Source of the DNA: Procambarus clarkii | Lineage: Eukaryota > Arthropoda > Malacostraca > Decapoda > Cambaridae | Length of the DNA stretch: 64,000 bases | Direction: 5' to 3' | NCBI RefSeq assembly: GCF_040958095.1 | Contig: NC_091230.1 | Span: 6,953,926 to 7,017,925 of the forward strand | In this document: positions 45,150-57,000 of the stretch, in pieces | Layout of the letters: each line of letters opens with the position of its first letter | Position numbering within the stretch: position 1 is the first letter of the stretch | Made by a program: the position numbers and the translations under genes | The notes under the pieces: generated by a model | What the model was told of the DNA's origin: nothing | Seen by the model: only the letters and a program-made list of their open reading frames with translations | The model's database searches: none

Positions 45150-48100
45150 CACCAGATTGCTGCTCTAAAACAACTGCTTACTGCTCTAGGACCCCAGCTT
45201 GCTGATCTAAGACACCAGTTTGCTGCTCTAGGACACCAGCTTGTTGCTCTAGGACACCAACTAGCTGCTCTATGACTCCAGCTTGCTGCTTTAGGACACC
45301 AGCTTTCTGCTCTAATACAACTGCTTGCTGCTTTAGGCCACCTGCTTTTTGTTTAGGACACCAGCTTGCCGCTCTAGGACACCTGATTGCTCCTCTGGAA
45401 CACCAGCTTACTGCTCTAGGACACCAACTTGCTGCTTTAGGACACCTGCTTGCTGTTCTAGGACACTAGCTTGCTGCTCTAGGACACCTGCTTGCTGCTC
45501 TAGGACACCTGCTTGCTGATATAGTACACCAGCTTGTTGTTAAAGGACACCAGCTTGCTGCTCTAGGACACCAGTTTTCTGCTCTAGGACACCTGCTTGT
45601 TGCTCTAGGACACCTGCTTACTGCTCTAGGATACCTGCTTGATGATCTAGGACACATGCTTTCTGCTCTAGGACACCAGCTGGAACTCTAGGACACCTGC
45701 TGCTACTATAGGACACCAGCTTGATGTTCTAGGACATCTGCTTGCTGTTCAAGGACACCAGCTTGCTGTTCTAGGACACCTGCTTGCTGTTCAAGGACAC
45801 CAGCTATCTGCTCCAGGACACCAGCTTTCTGCTCTAGGACACCTGCTTGCTGCTCTAGGACACTTGCTTGCTAATCTAAAACAACAGCTTGCTGCTCTAG
45901 GACACCGGCTAGCTGCTCTATGAAAACAGCTTGGTGTTCTAGGACACCAGCTGCAGATCTAGGACACCTGTTTGTGGCTCTAGGACACCAGCTTGCTGGT
46001 CTAGGATACCAGTTTGTGCTCTAAGACACCAGCTTGCTGCTCTAGGACACCGGCTTGCTGCTCTAGGACATCAGCTTGCTGATCTAGAACGCCAGCTTGC
46101 TGCTCTTTGACACCAGCTAACTGCTCTAGGACACCTGCTTGCTGCTCTAGGTATCCAGCTTGCTGCTCTATGACACCTGCTTTCTGCTCAAGGATACCAG
46201 CTTGCCGCTCTAGGACACCAGCTTACTGCTCTAAGACACTTGCTTACTGCTCTAGGACACCGGCTTGCTGATCTAGCACACCTGCTTTCTGCTCTCGGAC
46301 ACCAGCTTGCTGGTCTAGGACACAAGGCCGCTGATCTAGGCCACCAGCTTGCTGCTCTAGAACACCAGCTTGCTGCTCTAGGGCTCCAGCATGCTGCTCT
46401 AGGAAACCTGCTTGCTGCTCTAGGAAACCTGCTTACTGCTCCAGGACACCTGCTTGCTGATCTATGACTCCTGCTTGCTGCTCTAGGAAACCTGCTTGCT
46501 GCTCTAGGAAACCTGCTTACTGCTCCAGGACACCTGCTTGCTGATCTAGGACACATGCTTGCTGCTCTAGGACATTAGCTTGCTACTCTAGGACACCAGC
46601 TTGCAGATCTAGGACACCAGCTTACTGCTCTAGGACACTTGCCTACTGCTCTAGGACACCTACCTGCTGCTCTAGTACTCCAGCTTACTGCTCTAGGACA
46701 CTAGCTTGCTTCTCTAGGACACCAGGTCTCTGCTCTAATACAACTGCTTGCTGCTTTAGGACACCTGCTTGCTGTTCTAGGACACCTGCTTGCTAATCTA
46801 AGACAACAGTTTTCTGCTCTAGGACACCTGCTTGCTTATCTAAGACAACAGCTTTCTGCTCTAGAACACCTGCTTGCTGCTCTCGGACACCAGCTTGCTG
46901 CTCTAGGACACCAGCTTGCTGCTCTAGGACACAAGGTCGCTGCTCTAAGGCACCAGCTTGCTGCTCTAGGACACCAGCTTGCTGCTCTAGGGCACCAGCA
47001 TGCTGCTCTAGGACACCAGCTTGCTGCTCTAGGACACCTGCTTGCTACTCTTGGATACCAGCTTGCTGCTCTAGGGCACCAGCATGTTGCTCTAGGGCAC
47101 CAGCATGCTGCTCTAGGACACCAGCTTGCTGCTCTAGGGCACCAGCATGCTGCTCTAGGACACCAGCTTGCTGCTCTAGGACACCAGCTTGCTGCTCTAG
47201 GGCACCAGCATGCTGCTCTAAGACACCAGCTTGCTGCTCTAGGACACCTGTTTGCTGCTCTTGGACACCAGCTTGCTGCTCTAGGGCACCAGCATGCTGC
47301 TCTAGGGCACCAGCATGCTGCTCTAGGACACCAGCTTGCTGCTCTTGGGCACCAGCATGCTGCTCTAGGACACCAGCTTGCTGCTCTAGGACACCAGCTT
47401 GCTGCTCTAGGACACCAGCTTGCTGCTCTAGGGCACCAGCATGCTGTTCTTGGACATCAGCTTGCTGCTCTAGGCCACGTTCTTTCTTTTCTAGGACACT
47501 AGCTTACTGCTCAAGGACACCTCTTGGACACCAGATTCCTGCTCTATAATAGCAGCTTGCTGCTCCAGGACACCTGCTTGCTGCTCTTGGACACCTGTTC
47601 GCTGCTCTAGGGCACCAGTTGCTCCTCTAGCACTCCAGCTTGCTGCTTTTGGACATCAGTTTGCTGCTCTAGGACACATGTTTGCTGCTCTTGGACACCA
47701 GCTTGCTGCTCTAAGACACCAACTTGTTGATCTCGGACACCAACTTGCTGCTCTAGGACACCACCTTGCTGCTCTAGGACACCAACTTACTTCTTAGGAT
47801 TCCTGCTTGCTGCTCTAGGACACCAACTTGCTGCTCTAGGACACCAATTATCAACTCTAGGACACCACCCTGCTGCTCTAGGACATCACCTCGCTGCTCT
47901 AGGACACCTGCTTGCTGCTCAAAGACACCTACTTGGTGCTCTAGGGGCTCCTGCACTTTGCTCTAAGACAGCAGCTCGCTGCTCTAGGACACATGCTTGC
48001 TGCTCAAAGACACCTACTTGGTGCTCTAGGGGCTCCTGCACTTTGCTCTAAGACAGCAGCTCGCTGCTCTAGGACACATGCTTGCTGCTCTCAGACACCA

Positions 48101-49250
48101 GCATCTTGCTCTAGGACACCTGCTCGCTGCTCTAGGACACCAGTTTGCTGCTCTAGGATATCAGCGTGCTGCTCAAGGACACCAGCTTGCTGCTCTAGGA
48201 CACCAGCTTGCTGCTCTAGAACACCAGCTTGCTGCTCTAGGGCACCTGATTGCTGCTCTAGGACACCAGCGTGCTGCGCAAAAACACAGGCTTACTGCTC
48301 TAGGACACCAGTTTGCTGCTCTAGGATATCAATGTGCTGCTCAAGGACACCAGTTTGCTGCTCTAGGACACCTGCTTGCTGCGCAAAAACACAGGCTTGC
48401 TGCTCTAGAACACCAGCTTGCTGGTCTAGGACACCAGCTTGCTCCTTTAAGTCACCAGCTTGCTGCTCTAGGACACCAAGTTGCTCCTTTAGGACACTAT
48501 CGTGCTGCTCTAGGACACCAGCTTGCTCCTCTAGGACACCAGCTTGCTCCTCTAGGGCACCACCTTGCTGCTCTAGGACATAGACCTGCTGCTCTAGGAC
48601 ATAGACCTGCTGCTCTAGGAGAGCAGCTCGCTGCTATAGGACACTATCTTGCTGCTCTAAGACACCTACTTGCTGCTATAGGACACCAGCTTGCTGCTCT
48701 AGGACACCAAGTTGCTGCTCTAGGACACCAGAATGCTGCTCTGGGACACCAAGTTGCTGCTCTAGGACACCACCTCTGTGCTCATGGTTATCAGCTTGCG
48801 GCTCTAGGACACCATCTTGCTGCTCTAGGACCTCAGTCTGCTACTCAAGGACACCAGCTTGCTCCTATACGACACCAGCTTGCTACACTAGGACACCTGC
48901 TCGCTGCTCTAGTACACAAGCTTGCTATTGTAGGACACCAGCTTGCTGCTCTAGGACACCAGTTTCCAGCTCTAGAACACAAGCTTGCTGTTCTAGGACA
49001 CCAGCTTGCTGCTCTAGGGCACGAGATTGCTTCTCTAGGACACTAGCTTGCTGTTCTAGGACACCAGCTTGCTGCTCTAGGACACCAGCTTGATGCTCTA
49101 GGACACCAGCTTGCTGCTATAGGACACAATTTTGCTGCTCTAGGACACCAGCTTGCTCCTCTAGGACACCAGTCTAATGCTCTAGGACATAATCCTGCTG
49201 CTCTAGGACAGCAGGTTACTGCTCTTGGACACCAGCTCGCTGCTATAGGA
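45150..49250. repeat. 21-bp satellite, segment 2
   Basis: About 4.1 kb of CTGCTCTAGGACACCAGCTTG units with single-base variants and occasional short units. The most uniform part is about 46860-47440, where a variant GGGCACCAGCATGCTGCTCTA alternates with the main unit. Frames give heptads such as LAALGHQ or CCSRTPA. Confidence 0.95.
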
Positions 49251-49492
49251 CACCGGTCGGCCGAGTGGAGAGCACGCTGGACTTGTGATCCTGTGGTCCT
49301 GGGTTCGATCCCAGGCGCCGGCGAGAAACAATAGGCAGAGTTTTTTTCACCCTATGTCACTGGTACCTAGCAATAAAAAAGGTACCTGGGTGTTAGTCAG
49401 CTGTCACGGGCTGCTTCCTGGGGGTGGAGGCTTGGTAGAGGACCTGGCCGCGGGGACACTAAAAGCCCCGAAATCATCTCAAGATAACCTCT
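49251..49492 (+). mobile_element. tRNA-derived SINE S2 (same body as S1, different tail)
   Basis: Plus strand: head GGTCGGCCGAGTGGAGAGCA (box A), GGGTTCGATCCCAGGCGCC (box B), CGGCGAGAAACAATAGGCAG, ACCTAGCAATAAAAAAGGTA, GTCAGCTGTCACGGGCTGCT as in S1, but the tail is CGGGGACACTAAAAGCCCCG then AAATCATCTCAAGATAACC. It interrupts the 21-bp satellite; flanking TATAGGACACC and CTCTAGGACACC could be a target duplication but are also satellite words. Confidence 0.9.
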
Positions 49493-52400
49493 AGGACACC
49501 AACATGCTGCTCTAGGACACCAACTTTCTGCTCTAGGACACCAACTTGCTGCTCTAGGACACAAACTTGCTGCTCTAGGACACTAACTTGCTGCTCTAGG
49601 ACATTAACTTGCTGCTCTAGGACACCAACTTGCTGCTCTAGGACACTAACTTGCTGCTCTAGGACATTAACTTGCTGCTCTAGGACACAAACTTGCTGCT
49701 CTAGGACACTAACTTGCTGCTCTAGGACATTAACTTGCTGCTCTAGGACACCAACTTGCTGCTCTAGGACACTAGATCAAGGCTCTGGGACACCAACTTG
49801 CTGCTCTAAGACACCAGCTTGCTGCTCTAGGACACCTGTTCGCTGCTCTAGAACACCAATTATCAACTCTAGGACACCAACTTGCTGCTCTAGGACATCA
49901 CTTTGCTGCTCTAGGACACCTGTTCGCTGCTCTAGAACACCAATTATCAACTCTAGGACACCAACTTGCTGCTCTAGGACATCACTTCGCTGCTCAAAGA
50001 CACCTACTTGCTGCTCTAGGGCTCGTGCACGTTGCTCTAAGACATCAGCTCTCTTCTCTAGGGCACCTGCTCGCTGCTCTAGGACACCAGTTTGCTGCTC
50101 GAGGGCACCTGCATTCTGCTTAAGGACATCAGCACGCTGCTCTAGGACTCCACCGTGCTGCTCTAGGACACCAGATTGCTGCTCTAGGACACCAACTTGC
50201 TGCTCTAGGACATCAGCTTGCTGCTCTAGGACATCGGCTTGCTGCCCTCAGACACCAGCGTGCTGCTCTAGGATACCAAGTTGCTGCTCTAGGACACCAG
50301 ATTGCTGCTCTAGGACACCATCTTGCTGCTCTAGGACACGAGCTTGCTGCTCTAGAACACCAGCTTGCTGCTCTAGGACACAAACTTGCTGGTCTTGGAC
50401 ACCAGCTTGCTGCTCTATGACACCAGCTTGCTGCTCTAGGACACCAGCTTCCTGCTCTAGGACACCAGCTTCCTGCTCTAGGACACCAGCTTGCTGCTCT
50501 AGGACACCAGCTTCCTGCTCTAGGACACCAACTTGCTGCTTTAAGACATAAGCTTGCTGCTTTAGGATACCAGCGTCCTGCTCTAGGACATCAGCTTGCT
50601 TCTCTAGGACACCAGCTTCCTGCTCTAGGACACCAGCTTCCTGCTCTAGGACACCATCTTTCTGCTCTAGGACTCAAACTTGCTGCTCAAAGGCATCAGC
50701 TTGCTTCTCTACGACATCAGCTTGCTGCTCTAAGACATCAACTTGCTGCTCTAGGGCACAAACATGCTTCTCTAGGACACGTGTTTGCTGATCTAGGACA
50801 TAAGCTCGCTGCTCTGAGACCCCTGCTTGTTGTTCTAGGAAACCAGATTTCTGCTCTAGGACACCTGGTTGCTGCTCAAGGACACCATATTGCTGCTCTA
50901 TGACACTTGCTTGCTGTTCTAGGACAACAACTTGCTGCTCAGGACACCTGTTTGCTGTTCTAGGTTAACTGCGTGCTGCTCTAGGACACAAGCTTTCTGC
51001 TCTAGGACACCAGCTTGCTGCTCTAGCACATCAGCTTGCTGCTGTACGACACCAGCTTGCTGCTCTAGGACACTATCATTCTACTCTAGGACACCAGCTT
51101 GCTACTCTAGGAGTCCAGCTTGCTGCTCTAAGACACTATCATGCTGCTCTAGGACAGCAGCTTGCTGCTCTAGGACACTCTCATGCTGCTCTAGAACAGC
51201 AGCTTGCTGCTCTAGGACACTATCATGCTGCTTTAGGACAGCAGCTTGCTGGTCGAGGACAGCAGCTTGCTGCTCTAGGACACTATCATGCTGCTCTAGG
51301 ACACCAGCTTGCTGCTCTAGGACACTATCATGCTGCTCTAGGACTCCAGCTTGCTACTCTAGGAGTCAAGCTTGCTGCTCTAAGACACCAGGTAGCTACT
51401 CTAGAAAACCAGCTTGCTGCTCTAGGACACTATCACGCTGCTCTAGGTCACCTGCTTGCTGCTTTAGGACACCAGCTTGCTGCTCTAGGATCCCATCTTG
51501 CTGTTGTAGGACACCAGCTTGCTGCTCTAGGAAACCATCTTCCTGCTCTAGGACACCATCTTACTGCTATAAGACACCAACTTGCTGCTATAGGACACCA
51601 GCTTGCAGCTCAAGGACACCAGGTTGCTGTTCAAGGACACCTAATTGCTGCTCTAGGACACCAGCTCCCTGCTCTAGGACACCATCTTGCTGCTCTAAGA
51701 CACCAACTTGCTGCTATAGGACACCAGCTTGCAGCTCAAGGACACCAGGTTGCTGTTCTAGGACACCAGGTTGCTGCTCTAGGACACCTGCTTGCTGCTG
51801 TAGGACACCAGCTGGGTTCTCTAGGAAACGTGTTTGTTGCTGTGGGACACCAGCTTGCTATTTATGGACACCATCTGGCTGCTTTAGGATATCAGCTTGC
51901 TGCCCTAGGACACCAGCTTACTGCTCTAGAACACATGCTTGCTGCTCTAGGACACCAGCTTCCTGCTCTATGACACCAGCTTGCTGCTTTAGGACATCAG
52001 TTTGCTGCACTAGGACACCATCTTTCTGCTCTAGGTCATCAATTTGCTGCTCTAGGACACCATCTTCATGCTCTAAGACACCATCTTTCTGCTCTAGGAC
52101 ATCATCTTTCTGCTCTAGGACACCAGCTTCCTGCTCTAGGATACCAGCTTGCTGCTCTATGACACCTGCTTTCTGCTCTAGGAAAGAAATTTGCTTCTCT
52201 AGGACAGCAGCTTCCTGCTCTAGGACATCATCTTTCTGCTCTAGGGCACAATCTTGCTGCTCTAGAACACCAGCTTGGTACTATAATACACCAGTTTGCT
52301 TCTCTAGGGCACGTGTTTGCTGCTCTGGGACATCAGCTTGCTGCTCTTGGACACAAACTTGCGGCTCTAGGACACAAACTTGCTGCTCTAGGATACCAAC

Positions 52401-52540
52401 TTGCTGCTCTAGGACACCTGCTTGCTCTTCTAGGTCACCTGCGTGCTGCTCTAGGACACCAGCTTGCTGTTCTAAGATACTCTCATGCTGCTCTAGGACA
52501 CTATCATGCTGCTCTAGGACACTTCTAGAGCTCCTGGTAA
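49493..52540. repeat. 21-bp satellite, segment 3
   Basis: About 3 kb of the same unit. 49493-49790 is rich in a CACCAACTTGCTGCTCTAGG variant, and 50400-52540 contains mixed variants (CATCTT, CTATCATG). The 566-codon frame at 50932-52632 is a cysteine/serine/threonine by-product of the 21-bp period. Confidence 0.95.
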
Positions 52541-52571
52541 CTGACACCTGGTGCCACACCTGGTGTCTCAC

Positions 52572-52739
52572 CCCTGATGCCACACCTGGTGTCACACCTA
52601 GTGCCACACCTGGTGCCATACCTGGTGTCTGACATTTGTAATGTGGTCCAACAACACAGGTGATCTTGGACCCGTCACGTCGAGAGGTGTAAGAAGAGAT
52701 CAACAGCGGATCGATCTTTCTGAAGCCACATTGTCGCCC
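52572..52739 (-). CDS. FN3 gene exon 2 (middle of FN3 domain 1)
   Basis: Acceptor CTTACCTCATAG at 52740-52751. The donor chosen is CAGGG|GTGAGA at 52571, because it leaves in phase 0 as exon 3 requires; a GT at 52621 (CCAG|GTATGG) would give the wrong phase. 168 bp encode GRQCGFRKIDPLLISSYTSR, then RDGSKITCVVGPHYKCQTPG and a short MAPGVALGVTPGVASG. The last 17 residues are an irregular P-G-V-x repeat from GGTGTGGCACCA words. It forms an unusually long insert in the first FN3 domain, with three cysteines. Confidence 0.8.
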
Positions 52740-52870
52740 CTATGAGGTAAGATGGTCACAAAGTGTCGTCATTGTTGTGAGATAATTGTCAAAGCTGGGG
52801 CTGTGATCTCTAGTTGCTGATCACTGACTGGCTCTTCCTTTTGTGGCCTGAAATATCTCTTTCCTCCTTC

Positions 52871-55465
52871 CATAGTGAGGGTCTTGTGCTGTGATCTTGG
52901 TGTAGAACCATCCATAGTGAGAGCCTTGTGCTGTGATCTTGGTGTAGAACCTTCCATAGTGAGGGTCTTGTGCTGTGATCTTGGTGTAGAACCTTCCATA
53001 GTGAGGGCCTTGTGCTGTGATCTTGGTGTAGAACCTTCCATAGTGAGGGTCTTGTGCTGTGATCTTGGTGTAGAACCTTCCATAGTGAGGGCCTTGTGCT
53101 GTGATCTTGGTGTAAAACCTTCCATAGTGAGGTCCTTGTGCTGTGATCTTGGTGTAGAACCTTCCATAGTGAGGGCCTTGTGCTGTGATCTTGGTGTAAA
53201 ACCTTCCATAGTGAGGACCTTGTGCTGTGATCTTGGTGTAGAACCTTCCATAGTGAGGGCCTTGTGCTGTGATCTTGGTGTAAAACCTTCCATAGTGAGG
53301 GTCTTGTGCTGTGATCTTGGTGTAGAACCTTCCATAGTGAGGGTCTTGTGCTGTGATCTTGGTGTAGAACCTTCCATAGTGAGAGCCTTGTGCTGTGATC
53401 TTGGTGTAGAACCTTCCATAGTGAGAGTCTTGTGCTGTGATCTTGGTGTAGAACCTTCCATAGTGAGGGTCTTGTGCTGTGATCTTGGTGTAGAACCTTC
53501 CATAGTGAGGGTCTTGTGCTGTGATCTTGGTGTAGAACCTTCCATAGTGAGGTCCTTGTGCTGTGATCTTGGTGTAGAACCTTCCATAGTGAGAGCCTTG
53601 TGCTGTGATCTTGGTGTAGAACCTTCCATAGTGAGGGCCTTGTGCTGTGATCTTGGTGTAGAACCTTCCATAGTGAGGACCTTGTGCTGTGATCTTGGTG
53701 TAGAACCTTCCATAGTGAGAGCCTTGTGCTGTGATCTTGGTGTAGAACCTTCCATAGTGAGAGCCTTGTGCTGTGATCTTGGTGTAGAACCTTCCATAGT
53801 GAGGTCCTTGTGCTGTGATCTTGGTGTAGAACCTTCCATAGTGAGGGTCTTGTGCTGTGATCTTGGTGTTGAACCTTCCATAGTGAGGACCTTGTGCTGT
53901 GATCTTGGTGTAGAACCTTCCATAGTGAGGGTCTTGTGCTGTGATCTTGGTGTAGAACCTTCCATAGTGAGGGTCTTGTGCTGTGATCTTGGTGTAGAAC
54001 CTTCCATAGTGAGGACCTTGTGCTGTGATCTTGGTGTAGAACCTTCCATAGTGAGGTCCTTGTGCTGTGATCTTGGTGTAGAACCTTCCATAGTGAGGGC
54101 CTTGTGCTGTGATCTTGGTGTAGAACCTTCCATAGTGAGGGCCTTGTGCTGTGATCTTGGTGTAGAACCTTCCATAGTGAGGACCTTGTGTTGTGATCTT
54201 GGTGTAGAACCTTCCATAGTGAGGTCCTTGTGCTGTGATCTTGGTGTAGAACCTTCCATAGTTAGGTCCTTGTGCTGTGATCTTGGTGTAGAACCTTCCA
54301 TAGTGAGGACCTTGTGCTGTGATCTTGGTGTAGAACCTTCCATAGTGAGGTCCTTGTGCTGTGATCTTGGTGTAGAACCTTCCATAGTGAGGGCCTTGTG
54401 CTGTGATCTTGGTGTAGAACCTTCCATAGTGAGGGTCTTGTGTTGTGATCTTGGTGTAGAACCTTCCATAGTGAGGTCCTTGTGTTGTGATCTTGGTGTA
54501 GAACCTTCCATAGTGAGGTCCTTGTGTTGTGATCTTGGTGTAGAACCTTCCATAGTGAGAGCCTTGTGCTGTGATCTTGGTGTAGAACCTTCCATAGTGA
54601 GGGTCTTGTGCTGTGATCTTGGTGTAGAACCTTCCATAGTGAGGGCCTTGTGTTGTGATCTTGGTGTAGAACCTTCCATAGTGAGGGCCTTGTGTTGTGA
54701 TCTTGGTGTAGAACCTTCCATAGTGAGAGCCTTGTGCTGTGATCTTGGTGTAGAACCTTCCATAGTGAGGGTCTTGTGCTGTGATCTTGGTGTAGAACCT
54801 TCCATAGTGAGGACCTTGTGTTGTGATCTTGGTGTAGAACCTTCCATAGTGAGAGCCTTGTGCTGTGATCTTGGTGTAGAACCTTCCATAGTGAGGGTCT
54901 TGTGTTGTGATCTTGGTGTAGAACCTTCCATAGTGAGGACCTTGTGTTGTGATCTTGGTGTAGAACCTTCCATAGTGAGGGTCTTGTGTTGTGATCTTGG
55001 TGTAGAACCTTCCATAGTGAGGTCCTTGTGTTGTGATCTTGGTGTAGAACCTTCCATAGTGAGGGTCTTGTGCTGTGATCTTGGTGTAGAACCTTCCATA
55101 GTGAGGTCCTTGTGTTGTGATCTTGGTGTAGAACCTTCCATAGTGAGAGCCTTGTGTTGTGATCTTGGTGTAGAACCTTCCATAGTGAGGGCCTTGTGTT
55201 GTGATCTTGGTGTAGAACCTTCCATAGTGAGGTCCTTGTGCTGTGATCTTGGTGTAGAACCTTCCATAGTGAGGGTCTTGTGTTGTGATCTTGGTGTAGA
55301 ACCTTCCATAGTGAGGGCCTTGTGTTGTGATCTTGGTGTAGAACCTTCCATAGTGAGGTCCTTGTGCTGTGATCTTGGTGTAGAACCTTCCACAGTGAGG
55401 GCCTTGTGTTGTGATCTTGGTGTAGAACCTTCCATAGTGAGGACCTTGTGCTGTGATCTTGGCGA
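52871..55465. repeat. 42-bp minisatellite, about 62 copies
   Basis: The unit begins GTCTTGTGCTGTGATCTTGG and continues TGTAGAACCTTCCATAGTGA then GG. Copies are nearly identical; almost all variation sits at the bases around GAGG(G/T/A)(C/T)CTTG and at TGCTGTG versus TGTTGTG. As 42 is a multiple of three, both strands stay open for over 870 codons (14-residue units such as VLCCDLGVEPSIVR). It lies in the intron between FN3 exons 1 and 2. Confidence 0.97.
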
Positions 55466-55953
55466 AGAAGTGAGTGACAGGTGTTTACAGCTGACGGGAA
55501 CACGTGAGTGACAGTCTCGGGCTGACCTTATCCGACCCTTCATTTTCTTCTCTATGCTGAATCATATATGAAAATAGTTGACGTCATATTGTTATACTGT
55601 ATGACCATCGCCGCCATATATATTGACAGTCTGCCAGGATGTGAGCCTTTGTCTGATTATTGACTGCTAAGGTTCATAGAGTGGTTTAGGTGCAGGATTG
55701 TATCTTAGGAATATTCCAGTCTTTACCCAGGGTCCACCAGACCTTGGTACTCACTCTTCCTGGTGATAATTATCGCATTTCATTTTCTCTCCCTCTCTCT
55801 CTGTCTGTCTCTCTCTCTCTCTCGTACACACAGTCAACAGTTACTAATAATATACTCACTATATTCATCGTGAAAGTATAAATGTATATATGAGCCTCAC
55901 CATCAGCCCTAAACTATAATACTGGGTAACACAACCAGATGAGGACAACATAC
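55466..55953. other. Intron sequence, no gene seen
   Basis: Ordinary mixed sequence with a CT-rich stretch at 55788-55822. Confidence 0.5.
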
Positions 55954-56105
55954 CCACCACCGTAGTGTATAAGAGATAACATGGTCCGCGTCCTTGTGTC
56001 CGTCGTCATAACCCGGGTCCCAGCCATCAAAGGTGACCCTCGCCGTGGTCCCCGACACGTTGGTCACTTGTGGCGGCCGACGGAGTCGTGGCAGCCCAAG
56101 ATCAC
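55954..56105 (-). CDS. FN3 gene exon 1 of those visible (start of FN3 domain 1)
   Basis: Acceptor GTCAACAG at 56106-56113, donor TGGTGG|GTATGT at 55953. 152 bp, in at phase 1 and out at phase 0. It reads DLGLPRLRRPPQVTNVSGTT, ARVTFDGWDPGYDDGHKD, then ADHVISYTLRWW. P-P-Q-V-T-N-V-S, A-R-V-T-F and Y-T-L-R-W are the A, B and C strands of FN3; N-V-S is a sequon. The phase-1 entry implies a further upstream exon, not found to the right. Confidence 0.88.
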
Positions 56106-56106
56106 C

Positions 56107-56954
56107 TGTTGACCACACCACACCTGTCTCACTACACACACCTGTCTCACTACACATCTGTTGTGACCACTACAACTGTCTCACTACACACGCCAGTCTC
56201 ACTACACATCTGTTGTGACCACTACAGCTGTATCACTACACATCTGTTGTGACCACTACAGCTGTCTCACTACACACCTGATGTGACCACTACAGCTGTC
56301 TCACTACACACCTGTTATGACGACTTCAGCTGTCTCACTACACACCTGTTGTGACCACTACAGCTGTCTCACTACACATCTGTTGTGACCACTACAACTA
56401 TCTCACTACACACCTGTTGTGACCACTACAGCTGTCTCACTACACACCTGTTGTGACCACTACAGCTATCTCACTACACATCTGTTGTGAAAACTACAGC
56501 TGTCTCACTACACATCTGTTATGATCACTTCAGCTGTCTCACTACACATCTGTTGTGACCACTACAGCTGTCTCACTACACACACACCTGTCTCACTACA
56601 CACACCCGTCTCACCATACACCTGTTGTGACCACTACAGCTGTCTCACTACACACACACCTGTCTCACTACACATCTGTTGTGACAACTACAGCTGTCTT
56701 ACTACATATTTGTTGTGACCACTACAGCTGTCTCACTACACACACCTGTCTCACTACACACACCTGTCTCACTACACAAACTTGTCTCACTACACACACC
56801 TGTCTCACTACACACCTGTCTCACTACACACATCTGTCTCACTACACACACCTGGCTCACTACACCCACCTGGCTCACTACGCACACCTGTCTCACTACA
56901 CACACCTGTCTCACTACACACACCTGTCTCACTACACACACCTGTCTCACTATA
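56107..56954. repeat. 34-bp and 16-bp minisatellite, left part
   Basis: Units CTGTCTCACTACACATCTGT plus TGTGACCACTACAG (34 bp) and the shorter ACACACCTGTCTCACT (16 bp), which looks like a part of the same unit. The array touches the acceptor of FN3 exon 1 on its left side and resumes at 59945 after the inserted LINE-A. Confidence 0.95.
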
Positions 56955-57000
56955 CACTCTTCTGAGACCCTGTTATCCACCTCACAGGTCCTCACAACCA

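Noticed and set aside
49251-49325. tRNA gene
   Set aside because: The tRNA-like head is fused to a SINE body, and the cloverleaf is not convincing; the same holds for the heads near 19822, 20187, 27640, 33055 and 33783.
43584-52632. CRISPR-like array
   Set aside because: Units are contiguous 21-bp tandem repeats with no unique spacers, and the DNA is eukaryotic.
50932-52632. 566-codon cysteine-rich frame resembling a keratin-associated protein
   Set aside because: It is one frame of the 21-bp satellite; other frames of the same array give unrelated open stretches.
52622-52739. Shorter exon 2 ending at CCAG|GTATGG
   Set aside because: It leaves in phase 1, whereas exon 3 begins in phase 0; the donor at 52571 fits.
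52769-55543. Frames of 924 and 878 codons on opposite strands
   Set aside because: Both come from a 42-bp tandem repeat without stops. They overlap an intron of the FN3 gene and lack any non-repeat domain.
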